From assembly GCA_018401885.1 (NCBI GenBank), contig JAGYKB010000020.1, positions 1 to 40,857 on the forward strand: 40,857 nucleotides of DNA, read 5' to 3'. Below the pieces are notes generated by a model. The model was not told the DNA's origin and ran no database searches. It worked only from the letters and a program-made list of their open reading frames with translations. Shown one piece after another: positions 17,169-25,296 of the stretch. This stretch comes from Gammaproteobacteria bacterium. GTDB lineage: Bacteria > Pseudomonadota > Gammaproteobacteria > Pseudomonadales > Pseudohongiellaceae. A program made the position numbers and the translations under genes. The number at the start of each line of letters is the position of its first letter. The first letter of the stretch is position 1.

Positions 17169-17184
17169 ACTGATTTAAATCAGT
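17169..17184. promoter_or_regulatory. FNR/CRP-like palindrome upstream of the membrane cassette
   Basis: A perfect 16-bp palindrome, ACTGATTTAAATCAGT, contains TGAT-N4-ATCA, the core of FNR/Anr/Dnr sites (consensus TTGAT-N4-ATCAA, here with one substitution per half). It lies 25 bases after the AraC stop and about 150 bases before the first cassette gene. A second short hairpin, GAGCG-tctagg-CGCTC, follows directly (17185-17200), so part of this could instead be a termination structure. Confidence 0.4.
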
Positions 17185-17335
17185 GAGCGTCTAGGCGCTC
17201 TCGAGTAGCCTTTGGAAAAAGTCGCTGAGTAATGGGTGTATAGCCACAGCACTAACGCTGAGTTATTCTTGCGCAGTCTTTTAAAAGTACTCAGGGACGA
17301 ACGTTTCCGTTCGCGAATTAAGAGGAAAATATCTA

Positions 17336-17905
17336 GTGAATCAACTCATCTTCGACATTTCCGTTTGGCTCGACGACACCGCTTGGAGCACTGCGATCCA
17401 CGAGTCTTACTACCTTTATAATTGGATTGAATCGACACACGTCCTCACGTTGATGCTAAGCCTAGGTATTCTTTTCCTCATAGATATGAGGATGCTGGGC
17501 TGGGCCCTGCCCAATGTCTCCGCTACTCGTCTTGCCGAGCGCTTGAATACGCCTATGCTGGTCGGTTTTGTTGTCATGTTTATCACAGGCATCTTGCTGT
17601 TCTATGCTGTCCCGGTGCGCAGTTCCCAGAGTCTCTGGTTTAGAATAAAGATGGTGCTTTTGGTCGTCTGCGCGGTTAATGCTTATCTGTTTCATCGGCG
17701 CATGACGCAGTCTATGAGTACGTGGGAGAATGCGCCTCGAGCACCTTCTGAGCTGCGTAAAGGCGCGTTAATATCACTTGGTTTTTGGACGGTGATCGTT
17801 CTATGCGGCCGCTTTATCGCCTACGATTGGTACGATTGTGAATACCCCCAGCCCGACATGATACGCGCGCTTGCAGGGTGCATCGATGGTCAAACAAGAT
17901 TCTGA
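17336..17905 (+). CDS. DUF6644-like four-to-five-helix membrane protein (cassette gene 1)
   Basis: A 189-residue inner-membrane protein of unknown function. Hydrophobic segments are near 36-58, 76-96, 103-122 and 146-165. A conserved-looking block STHVLTLMLSLGILFLIDMRMLG contains a membrane His and Asp-Arg, and is mirrored in the next gene (AGHLVSLGVLGGAVLFSDGRLLG), so the two are paralogues. GTG start at 17336 with AGAGGA about ten bases upstream. It forms an operon with 17958-18551 and the 54-residue ORF. The membrane His suggests a possible heme or quinone role, but that is speculation. Confidence 0.7.
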   Translation: MNQLIFDISVWLDDTAWSTAIHESYYLYNWIESTHVLTLMLSLGILFLIDMRMLGWALPNVSATRLAERLNTPMLVGFVVMFITGILLFYAVPVRSSQSLWFRIKMVLLVVCAVNAYLFHRRMTQSMSTWENAPRAPSELRKGALISLGFWTVIVLCGRFIAYDWYDCEYPQPDMIRALAGCIDGQTRF

Positions 17906-17957
17906 TTAATGCATTTCCTCGCCGAGGCGAGGTGAGTCAACATGCAGGGAGTGAACA

Positions 17958-18551
17958 ATGAATTCAGCAACAACTCGACAGACGCCTATCGGCCCCTATC
18001 CGCGCGCTGCTATTGCGACTGGTTTGCTAGCGCTTCTGCTCGCTTTTTCATTCTCAGGTATGCGATCTGAGGTCTGGACGGCGTTACTACCATTCTTTGA
18101 ATGGATGGAGACGACATGGTTTGGTTACGTGGGCAAAACTTGGGGTGGTGCTTTCGCGACTATTCAAGCAGGTCATTTGGTCTCCCTCGGGGTGCTAGGC
18201 GGCGCAGTCTTGTTTAGCGATGGCCGCCTTCTGGGTTTGTATTCGTCTCTGCCGCTGCGCGATGTGATCGATGGTTCGCATCAGGTATTCAAGTGGGCGC
18301 TTGCCGTGGTTGTTTTTACCGGTGTTTTTATGGTTTGCGGGGTGGCCGTTAAAGTCTACTACCTGCCGGTATTCTGGTACAAAATGCTTTCCCTCAGCGT
18401 AGGCGTTCTTTTTGCATTCTATGTCCGAAAGCCCCTCGTCGATCGTGACCTTAGCGATGTCAGTCCCTTGGCCATTAAACTTACAGCCGTCGCGAGTATC
18501 ATGGTGTGGTTCACCGTTGCTGCGACTGGTCGCTGGATCGGATTCAGCTAA
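17958..18551 (+). CDS. DUF6644-like membrane protein (cassette gene 2)
   Basis: A 197-residue membrane protein with hydrophobic segments near 18-32, 65-90, 110-130, 138-158 and 172-190. It shares the His-x7-Gly-x5-Asp-x-Arg-x-Leu-Gly pattern, the following TG and the F/W-K-M turn (VFWYKMLSLSVGVL against LWFRIKMVLLVVCAV) with the upstream gene, indicating an ancient duplication. ATG 17958 is preceded by GGGAG (GCAGGGAGTGAACA). The 52-base gap from gene 1 and 32-base gap to the small ORF support one transcript. Function unknown. Confidence 0.7.
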   Translation: MNSATTRQTPIGPYPRAAIATGLLALLLAFSFSGMRSEVWTALLPFFEWMETTWFGYVGKTWGGAFATIQAGHLVSLGVLGGAVLFSDGRLLGLYSSLPLRDVIDGSHQVFKWALAVVVFTGVFMVCGVAVKVYYLPVFWYKMLSLSVGVLFAFYVRKPLVDRDLSDVSPLAIKLTAVASIMVWFTVAATGRWIGFS

Positions 18552-18583
18552 TAGCGCTGCTGCGCGAGTAGAAATTGGAGAAT

Positions 18584-18748
18584 ATGATGAGTGATACTAA
18601 GAAAAGCGAAGGTGAAAGCCGGCGAGGGCTAAAGGACGATGAGATGGCTGCGGTGATTGTTGCCGGTAGCATCGTCGTCTTTTTTGCAGTTTATTGGTTT
18701 TTCGAAATCATGTCGGTCAGAGAGTTATTGGAAATGGCCTATGGCTAG
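18584..18748 (+). CDS. 54-residue single-pass membrane peptide (cassette gene 3)
   Basis: A short ORF begins ATGATGAGTGAT, preceded by TTGGAGAAT (GGAG four bases before the ATG at 18584). It encodes a charged, basic/acidic N-terminus (DTKKSEGESRRGLKDDEM), one hydrophobic helix (AAVIVAGSIVVFFAVYWFF) and a short tail ending MAYG. The position 32 bases after cassette gene 2, the good ribosome site and the clean topology (charged, helix, tail) argue that it is real. It could be a small subunit stabilising the two larger membrane proteins. I do not recognise a family. Confidence 0.65.
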   Translation: MMSDTKKSEGESRRGLKDDEMAAVIVAGSIVVFFAVYWFFEIMSVRELLEMAYG

Positions 18749-18750
18749 AG

Positions 18751-18819
18751 TCTGAATTCCGCGCTCTCAAGAGTAAACGAAACAATAAGAAATGCAAAAA
18801 TTGCATTGCGGAATTCAGA
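18751..18819. repeat. Perfect 12-bp inverted repeat with nested hairpins at a convergent junction
   Basis: Arms TCTGAATTCCGC (18751-18762) and GCGGAATTCAGA (18808-18819) are exact reverse complements. Inside are TCT-ca-AGA (about 18765-18772) and ATGCAA-aaa-TTGCAT (18792-18806). It sits between the end of the cassette and the end of the NIPSNAP gene, and could fold as a cloverleaf on either strand. It is possibly a bidirectional terminator or transcript-end stabiliser, though no long T run follows. Confidence 0.6.
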
Positions 18820-18830
18820 TATCTAATGAT

Positions 18831-19319
18831 CTATTGAAGTGGCGAGTAATCCGTCGCCTTCATGAATATTTTTTCTATTCCCGCCAAGATAGGTCCGTTC
18901 GCGTTAGACGCTGCGGCCACATCTGCCCATTCAGGGTCTGCGATAAACGCTTGCCATGATGCGTCTGCCGCCGCTCGGCTTTTGTGCTCTAACACGTAAA
19001 CCAGTTTGTTTTCAGCGTCCTCTCCGTCTGTAGGCGCCCAATAGGCGACGACCTCCATTCCGTGCTTGCGGAAAATGCGTGTCGTGTGGTCTCGAAAACG
19101 CGCGTGGAGATTGTCGAGATTGCCGGGCGTTGCTGTGTAGGTCCGAAGCTCAAAGACCTTACCTTCTTCTTGCGCCATGCTGGGATTCAGCAACGCAGTT
19201 GCGAGCACTAAAGCGAATGATGCGGCTAGAAAAGCATTTGCTCTAAGGCGCTTGGCTATCTTATCTGTCGCACCTATCGTAAACGGTATTTCCGATTTCG
19301 CTGATTGGTTAGATTTCAT
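18831..19319 (-). CDS. Exported NIPSNAP-family protein
   Basis: A 162-residue protein with a signal peptide (AFLAASFALVLATALLNPSMA, cut before QEEG) and one NIPSNAP ferredoxin-like domain: VFELRTYTATPGNLDNLHARFRDHTTRIFRKHGMEVVAYWAPTD, then NKLVYVLEHKSRAAADASWQAFIADPEW. Bacterial NIPSNAP proteins are dimeric alpha-beta barrels of unknown biochemical role. Export is common in marine homologues. The ATG has AGGAG about ten bases upstream. It is apparently monocistronic and convergent with the membrane cassette. Confidence 0.87.
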   Translation of the reverse strand: MKSNQSAKSEIPFTIGATDKIAKRLRANAFLAASFALVLATALLNPSMAQEEGKVFELRTYTATPGNLDNLHARFRDHTTRIFRKHGMEVVAYWAPTDGEDAENKLVYVLEHKSRAAADASWQAFIADPEWADVAAASNANGPILAGIEKIFMKATDYSPLQ

Positions 19320-19408
19320 TGGTACTCTCCTAGTCGCGGAGGCGACGGCTGTTGTAATGTGAGTGATGCCTTAATAAGGTATCACAAGCTTTAGATTCAA
19401 TGAGACAT

Positions 19409-20212
19409 TTAGTGTGAGTCTAGGCTCTGATCCATAGTCTGAGCAGGGCTATCAACTTCACATTTTCCAATTTCCCTAGCAGGGACGCCAACAACCGTTG
19501 TGTGTGGTCTTACATCGCTTAGGACCACGCTACCGGCGCCTATTTTTGATCCGCTGCCGATTTCGATATTGCCCAACACCTTGGCTCCTGCAGAAATTAA
19601 CACGCCCGAGCGTACCTTGGGATGGCGGTCTCCCTGTTCGTTCCCTGTTCCGCCAAGCGTGACGTGCTGGAGTATCGACACGTCATCTTCGATAACACAA
19701 GTCTCTCCAATTACGATACCTGTCGCATGGTCGAACATGATTCCCATGCCCAATGTGCATCCTGGGTGGATGTCCACAGCGAATACCTCTGAGTTACGAC
19801 TCTGGATAAATGATGCGAGTGCTTGTCTTGAATGCCGCCACAAGTAGTTCGCAAGGCGATGAACCTGAATAGACTGAAACCCCTTAAGATAGAGCACTAC
19901 TGGTAAGTAAGTGTTCGTTGCCGCATCTCTCTCATAAACCGCTCTGATGTCTGCACTGGCGGCGATGATGAGATTAGGTGCAGCGTCGAAGGCTTCCTCG
20001 AATAGTTCGCGTAGCGACAAGGCCGACATAACTTCATCTGCGAGCTTGTTTGCGAGTATCACGCTCAGGGCTGAGGCAAGGCTGCGATGATTTAGAATGC
20101 AGTTATAAACATAGCTGGCGAGAATGGGCTCTTGGGCGATTACGCACGTTGCTTCCTCGCATAGTTTTGCCCAAATCAGTTCTGGATTGCGTTCGTTAAT
20201 ACCTGTGCTCAA
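19409..20212 (-). CDS. cysE: Serine O-acetyltransferase
   Basis: Transfers acetyl from acetyl-CoA to L-serine, the first step of cysteine synthesis, in the cytoplasm. The 267 residues hold the helical N-terminal domain (ELIWAKLCEEA...LASALSVILANKLA) and the left-handed beta-helix of hexapeptide repeats. Active-site residues D147 (FAVDIHPG), H162 (MFDHATGIVIGET) and H183 (LQHVTLGGTG) are present, and the C-terminal stretch SKIGAGSVVLSDVRPHTTVVGVPAR is complete. This is the long CysE form that associates with CysK. Start ATG 20212. It is monocistronic by position. Confidence 0.95.
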   Translation of the reverse strand: MSTGINERNPELIWAKLCEEATCVIAQEPILASYVYNCILNHRSLASALSVILANKLADEVMSALSLRELFEEAFDAAPNLIIAASADIRAVYERDAATNTYLPVVLYLKGFQSIQVHRLANYLWRHSRQALASFIQSRNSEVFAVDIHPGCTLGMGIMFDHATGIVIGETCVIEDDVSILQHVTLGGTGNEQGDRHPKVRSGVLISAGAKVLGNIEIGSGSKIGAGSVVLSDVRPHTTVVGVPAREIGKCEVDSPAQTMDQSLDSH

Positions 20213-20317
20213 TGCTATTTCCTTGAGGCTGTAGTTTAAATTCGTAATACCGCTTTGATTTTTTTAGCGCTGTAAAGTAACGATTTAACTATTAACTTAG
20301 TTATGACCGTAGCTATG

Positions 20318-20566
20318 TTACCAAATGGGTGACTCAGAGTCGTACTTTCGAATAGCTCTATCTATGCGCTCCGCGCGGATCATGTAATCGCCGCTGTCCG
20401 CTGTTGCAAAGAGGGCTTGATTGGCTAGCGTATTGCGGAGGGGGGATTCGATCGCTTTAACGATTAAGCTATAGGCGAGCTGATGCTCTAGCAGCCTATG
20501 AAAGACGTGTGTATCAGGGCGATGGCCAAAGGGAAGCATTGCGAGCCCCAAATGTTCTGCTATCAC
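20318..20566 (-). CDS. Small conserved-looking protein downstream of the 1212-residue kinase
   Basis: I do not recognise a family. From GTG 20566 (AGAGG eight bases upstream; an in-frame TTG at 20572 is an alternative) the protein has 82 residues, soluble, with mixed charge: IAEHLGLAMLPFG, HVFHRLLEHQLAYSLIVKAIES, then DSGDYMIRAERIDRAIRKYDSE. It starts about 45 bases after the stop of the hybrid kinase on the same strand, so co-transcription is likely. A role with the kinase, for example as a small adaptor, is only an inference from position. Confidence 0.5.
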   Translation of the reverse strand: MIAEHLGLAMLPFGHRPDTHVFHRLLEHQLAYSLIVKAIESPLRNTLANQALFATADSGDYMIRAERIDRAIRKYDSESPIW

Positions 20567-20611
20567 TCTCAATGCCTCTGTAATTTCGACGGTGTGGCCG
20601 AAGCGAGGTCC

Positions 20612-23600
20612 CTAACTTAGGGCAGATTTTCTTAGTATTACTTTGGTTTTGTCCAGCTGTTGTTCTAGTTCAACACGTGTTTCTGCTTCGAGGGTTGGCA
20701 GTGATAACACGAAGTAAGCTGTTCGCACGACTTCTCTCCAACGTGGGACTTTAGGCAGTTGTTCGATGCGTGAATACCGATCGAATGTGCGTGTACGCAG
20801 TCGACCGTCGTCAATACTGACAGCCCATATATTACTCTCTTCCGCAAGTTCAATTTTAGATTTTTGAGTCGTTACCTCCCACGCATGAAGCGCAGAGCGC
20901 ATTAACGTCACGAGCTGTTGACGGTATTCGCTATCGCTTGCGATGTCGGGCAGGTTAATGTCCAGCTGCTCGACAAGTCTATCAATTCTGTCGAACTCTC
21001 CGAGTAGTTCTGGATGTTTGCTTAGCTCACTCGGCGTTAGCACGCCAAGTCTGGCGCTTATTTTCCGCACGCTTTGCTGTGCCTGTCCGAGTATGCCTAT
21101 GAGATCAACCGTGTCATAACTCTCCTTCATTGCGAAGGTTTCCTCAGATGTTGTGCTGTCTGGGAGTATAAAGAGAACGCCAGTGCCCTCATCATTGAGA
21201 AATAGCGTGAGGCGGACATCAAATGTGAGGAACTTCGTTTTTTGCTTATTGGTAGAATTGTAGGGAGTGGCGAGCGTTATCTTCTTATTTAATGAGAATA
21301 TCACCCCGCCTGTATTGCTTAACAAATCCCCTGACTCCCACTTAGCTAGCGCACTCAGCAGGGTTTCACTGTTTGGGCTTTCTTCCAAAAGGCTTGTGAT
21401 CTCTTTCTCATCGAGTTTGAGTTTGTCAACACCGAGTAAGTCGGCGGCTTTCTGGTTGAGACTGAAAATTCGACCGGGGAGCTCGAAGGCTATAAAACCA
21501 TGATCGATAGTTTCCAGTACTCGCTGAAGCTGCATCCTCGAACTGCGCAGTTCGGTGTCGGCGGCTGAGTAGGATTTTATAAGTGCTCTAAGGCGGATAT
21601 TGTCCTCGTTAGTTCTGTGGAGCATGCTTAGTTTGAGTTGGTTTTCAACGCGAGACTTCAATTCTTCGTTATGGAACGGCTTAGGGAGATAGTCGTTCGC
21701 GCCCGTTTCAAAACCTTTTGTTAGATCTTCAAGGTGGTTCTTTGCGGTAACGAGAATTATAGGCAGTTCAATAGGGCTGTAACCTTGGCGTAGTTTTTGA
21801 CAAACCTCATAGCCATTGAGCCCAGGCATCATTAAATCGAGTAGTATTAGATCGGGCTTAGATTCTGCAACTGCAGTAAGCGCATCGAGTCCGTTCGAAC
21901 AACTGATCACCGTATAGTCCGTTAGTTGTTGTCCCATAACGATTCGGTTAATTTCATCATCATCGACAATTAACACAGTGGTGTCTTGCTCGCTTTTTAA
22001 CTCTGGATCAACTTCTCTGCGCAGCGCTTCTTGCATAAAATCGGCACGCCGAATCATTTGTTTGTTAACAATGCTTGAGGCGCCACCTCGATTCTGATCA
22101 AGCGACAAGCGCAATTTAAAACTGAATTCGGATCCTATATCTAGAGTGCTCGTCATATGTAGTTCACTGCGATGCATCTCGATCATGCGTTTGGCAATTG
22201 GGAGTCCGAGGCCAACGCCTTGCGCATTGTGTTTCTTAGAATCCAGTTTCTCGCAGCCACGAAAAATAGATTCACGGTCTCGTTCGTGGATTCCTATGCC
22301 TGTGTCTTTGACGCTAACTTTGATCATCGAGTTCTCGGTGACTACCCCGCGGATATCCACTTCACCGCTGCGTGTAAACTTGATTGCATTAGTAGTCAGA
22401 TTGACGAGTATTTGCTGAAGTCTATCTTCGTCTGCAGCAATTAGCGGAAGATCAGGATCAACCTCATTGCGGAGTTTGATTTGTTTGTCACCGACATACG
22501 GCGAACAGATGGCAATAACGAGTGTGGCCATCTTATGTAGGTCAATCGATTGAAGTCTTATGTAGGGTTGCTCGGGTTTACCCGAAGAAAAATCTAAGAG
22601 ATCATTTACTAACATCATTAATCTATCGCCGCTCGCCTGGATGAGTTCGAGGTTCTTAGTAATCAGGCTCACGTTTTGAGTGTTTCTATTGAATTCTCCC
22701 AGCGCCGTTTCTGCGAGACCATTGATGCCGAATAGGGGTGTTCGCAGCTCGTGTGAGACATTTGCAAGTAAGTCATCTTTTATACGCTCAGACTGCACAA
22801 GGTTGTCTATGGCTAATTTTTGCGTGTCCTCTTTCTCTTTTCTAAGGAGGTTGTAACGCGTCGAGAGACTGAACGAAAGAAGGAGTGCCTCAGCAATCTG
22901 ACCAATGTTGTACGCGTTTGCAGTTAGCGTATTTACTGGGAAATTCGGCACGGTTTGCACAAGGAGTAGCACTGCGGCTCCAGCAAGATACGTGCTCATC
23001 GCGGCCATGTGAACCATTGCCGAATAATCTCCGCGTCGTATTGCATCGAGATTTGAGTAGAAGGCGATTGGCAGCCCGATGATGAGTAGCGCCACAAAAG
23101 GGAATTGGAAGTATTTTTCATCAGGGATAAAACTTAATAGGGCGACAACACCGAACGCAGCTATGAACCAACGTCCAATTCTGTCGAGCAGGGGGTTGTT
23201 CTCTGGGATACTCAATAAAGACCTTTGGAAGGCGATAAAACCAATCACAACTGCTGGATAAATGAGTCTCTCGGTGATACCGACGAACCCTATGGTGGTC
23301 GTAAAATCGCCTAATAAAAACCGCAGATGACTCGTATCTAAGAATAGGAATACAGTCTGCGCACCAATCGCAAGCACATAAAGTAAGTAGGGCAGCTCTC
23401 GTATCATGATGAATTGGAATAGATTAAAGCAGGTCATGGCCAGAAGGACGCCGTACATGATGCCTAATCCGGTATCGGAGGTCAGCGCCTGAAATTTGAA
23501 CGCGGATTCGTCCCAAAGGGTAATACCTGTCAGCAAAGGCGGGGCCGAGGTTATGCGTAAATAATAGTCTGTTCCTAACGAAGGGCTCACTTGAAATGAG

Positions 23601-24250
23601 TGTCCGCGGCTCAATGTTTTGGTCTCACGGATATCGGTGAGGCTGCCCAGTCGATAGCTTAAGAGTGGCGTGTTGTCCGCGTCCACCGTGTAGAGGTCAA
23701 CGCCGCCTCGTACGCGGCCTGGGACTAACTTAGGCGGGCCGATTTCAAGAATCCGGCTGGCTTCTGTGTCACCGCGCCATGGGAGAGTTAGGTGTATCCA
23801 GTAGGCTGAGCGTGTCATACCAAAGGGGGGTTGTTCGCGAGAATTCTGGGTGAACGCCCCCTGTGCATTTAGAGCAACGACCTCAGCAAGGGTGAGAGTA
23901 CCCGTCGGATCCTCAAGGAAATTGGCCGTGAGTGCCAAGTTGATTCGCGCAACATCCTGCTCAATGAATCGGTCAACGCTTTGCTCAGTCTGGGCAAAAA
24001 TAGGATTGGCGATGATTAATATTAGCGCGCAGAAACTGCTCCGATTGAGATTGATGATGAATAAAAACAGCGCATTGTAGTTCGCGAGAATCGGCGGGGT
24101 GACACGGCGAGAGGGAATAAGTCGCTCAGATGATCTCGATCTAGGTTTTAGTGTCGTCGCGCGCAAGCAATGTTCTCGCAATTTTGATTTATTTTGATAC
24201 AAAGATAGGGGAGATACCGCCTGTTGGCAACTATTGAATGATGACCTCAA
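20612..24250 (-). CDS. 7TMR-DISM hybrid histidine kinase with PAS and unknown C-terminal region
   Basis: A 1212-residue inner-membrane sensor. Order: long N-tail, signal-like helix (about 70-87, ending FAQTEQ), 7TMR-DISMED2-type periplasmic domain (about 95-255), seven-helix 7TM domain (about 262-466), HisKA with H500 (NVSHELRTPLFG), HATPase with NLTTNAIKF and VGLGLPIAK (to about 715), receiver at about 757-875 with D805 (LILLDLMMPG) and K near GANDYLPKPF, a PAS domain (about 905-985) and a C-terminal region of about 160 residues. That last region includes KSKIELAEESNIWAVSIDDGRLRTRTFDRY and LPKVPRWREVVRTAYFVL, which I cannot name. The 7TMR-DISM family is thought to sense carbohydrates or other small ligands. 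No ATG lies nearer the signal helix; TTG codons 24 and 29 are alternatives, so the true start is unsure. Confidence 0.88.
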   Translation of the reverse strand: MRSSFNSCQQAVSPLSLYQNKSKLREHCLRATTLKPRSRSSERLIPSRRVTPPILANYNALFLFIINLNRSSFCALILIIANPIFAQTEQSVDRFIEQDVARINLALTANFLEDPTGTLTLAEVVALNAQGAFTQNSREQPPFGMTRSAYWIHLTLPWRGDTEASRILEIGPPKLVPGRVRGGVDLYTVDADNTPLLSYRLGSLTDIRETKTLSRGHSFQVSPSLGTDYYLRITSAPPLLTGITLWDESAFKFQALTSDTGLGIMYGVLLAMTCFNLFQFIMIRELPYLLYVLAIGAQTVFLFLDTSHLRFLLGDFTTTIGFVGITERLIYPAVVIGFIAFQRSLLSIPENNPLLDRIGRWFIAAFGVVALLSFIPDEKYFQFPFVALLIIGLPIAFYSNLDAIRRGDYSAMVHMAAMSTYLAGAAVLLLVQTVPNFPVNTLTANAYNIGQIAEALLLSFSLSTRYNLLRKEKEDTQKLAIDNLVQSERIKDDLLANVSHELRTPLFGINGLAETALGEFNRNTQNVSLITKNLELIQASGDRLMMLVNDLLDFSSGKPEQPYIRLQSIDLHKMATLVIAICSPYVGDKQIKLRNEVDPDLPLIAADEDRLQQILVNLTTNAIKFTRSGEVDIRGVVTENSMIKVSVKDTGIGIHERDRESIFRGCEKLDSKKHNAQGVGLGLPIAKRMIEMHRSELHMTSTLDIGSEFSFKLRLSLDQNRGGASSIVNKQMIRRADFMQEALRREVDPELKSEQDTTVLIVDDDEINRIVMGQQLTDYTVISCSNGLDALTAVAESKPDLILLDLMMPGLNGYEVCQKLRQGYSPIELPIILVTAKNHLEDLTKGFETGANDYLPKPFHNEELKSRVENQLKLSMLHRTNEDNIRLRALIKSYSAADTELRSSRMQLQRVLETIDHGFIAFELPGRIFSLNQKAADLLGVDKLKLDEKEITSLLEESPNSETLLSALAKWESGDLLSNTGGVIFSLNKKITLATPYNSTNKQKTKFLTFDVRLTLFLNDEGTGVLFILPDSTTSEETFAMKESYDTVDLIGILGQAQQSVRKISARLGVLTPSELSKHPELLGEFDRIDRLVEQLDINLPDIASDSEYRQQLVTLMRSALHAWEVTTQKSKIELAEESNIWAVSIDDGRLRTRTFDRYSRIEQLPKVPRWREVVRTAYFVLSLPTLEAETRVELEQQLDKTKVILRKSALS

Positions 24251-24333
24251 CGCTTCGTTTCGATCTGAATAAAGGTGTATGATAATAATTCAGTAGCGCT
24301 TTCGATTAGACATGACAGGATACCCGTGTTGAG

Positions 24334-25293
24334 ATGCCAAATAGTTTGATCAGTTCTCGCTACCTCGGCGTCGCTTGCGTCCTCCCCGTCTTAGTATTGC
24401 TATTGCTTCCGGCACTGGCGCACCCGCAGGAAAGTGGCAGTCGCCAGCAGATGAGTCAAATGGAGCACTGGCAGACATTAGTGCAGGCGGACCAGCGGTT
24501 TGCACAGTTGACCACTCAAGCGGGCAGGCGCGCCGCGTTTCTCGAGTTTCTAGCTTCAGATTCGGTAGTTTTTCGTGACGGCCCAGTCGACGCATTGACC
24601 CTTTATTCGAGCCCCAGCTTCGCAGAAGCGGCAAGTGAAATCGATTGGAAGGCACACTATGTCGATGTGTCCTATGCCGGTGATGTGGGGCTGTCGGCGG
24701 GACCTTTGACTGTATTCAATGACACTGGCACCGATTCTTATGGTCATTTGATTTCTATCTGGCGATCTTCGTCGGCAGGCTGGGAGTTGATGGCGGATAT
24801 CGTGGTCAATATCCCAGGCTTTCTGAGTCTCGATGTGGAGCCAAACTATTCTGATACACTGCCGGTGATTGCCGAAACTGCAAACCCGACGAGCATGGCT
24901 GTTGCCGAGAATACGCTGCAGTCGCTCGTGGACGCCGATGAGTTATTTGGGCGCTCGATTAACTTCAGAGGAGGACAACGTGCGCTGCTGCGCTATGGTC
25001 TCGAGAATACGCGTGTTTATTTGCCGGGCATGGGACCAGCGGTCGGCGCCGAGGCAGCGAGTTCAGTTTATGGTGCTTTTCTCGATAATCAATTGGCTAC
25101 CACTAACCCTATCAATCTAAATAACGTAGGCGCGTATTTGTCGAGTTCTCGAGAGATGGGGTATACCTATGGAACCATGGAAACCGACAGCGATGCCGCT
25201 GAGGCAGGTTTTCGCACCAGCTATATGCGGCTGTGGCGATTTAACCAAGAGGGCGAGTGGCGGATTGCCGTCGAGGTGTTAAGTCCGTTTTAA
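24334..25293 (+). CDS. Exported tandem SnoaL/DUF4440-like protein
   Basis: A 319-residue protein with signal peptide (LGVACVLPVLVLLLLPALAHP, cut near residue 31). It appears to hold two related NTF2-like cone domains: residues about 45-165 (LVQADQRFAQLTTQAGRRAAFLEFLASDSVVFRDG ... GHLISIWRSSSAGWELMADIV) and about 185-319 (LVDADELFGRSINFRGGQRALLRYGLENTRVYLPG ... TSYMRLWRFNQEGEWRIAVEVL). The repeated order of motifs suggests an internal duplication. Many such domains bind small hydrophobic ligands; no catalytic residue can be assigned. ATG 24334. It diverges from the 1212-residue kinase and is convergent with the glycosyltransferase, with three bases between stops. Confidence 0.65.
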   Translation: MPNSLISSRYLGVACVLPVLVLLLLPALAHPQESGSRQQMSQMEHWQTLVQADQRFAQLTTQAGRRAAFLEFLASDSVVFRDGPVDALTLYSSPSFAEAASEIDWKAHYVDVSYAGDVGLSAGPLTVFNDTGTDSYGHLISIWRSSSAGWELMADIVVNIPGFLSLDVEPNYSDTLPVIAETANPTSMAVAENTLQSLVDADELFGRSINFRGGQRALLRYGLENTRVYLPGMGPAVGAEAASSVYGAFLDNQLATTNPINLNNVGAYLSSSREMGYTYGTMETDSDAAEAGFRTSYMRLWRFNQEGEWRIAVEVLSPF

Positions 25294-25296
25294 TCG

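Noticed and set aside
18792..18806. ATGCAA-AAA-TTGCAT considered as a stand-alone operator
   Set aside because: It lies inside the larger inverted repeat after the end of a gene and is better explained as part of that structure.
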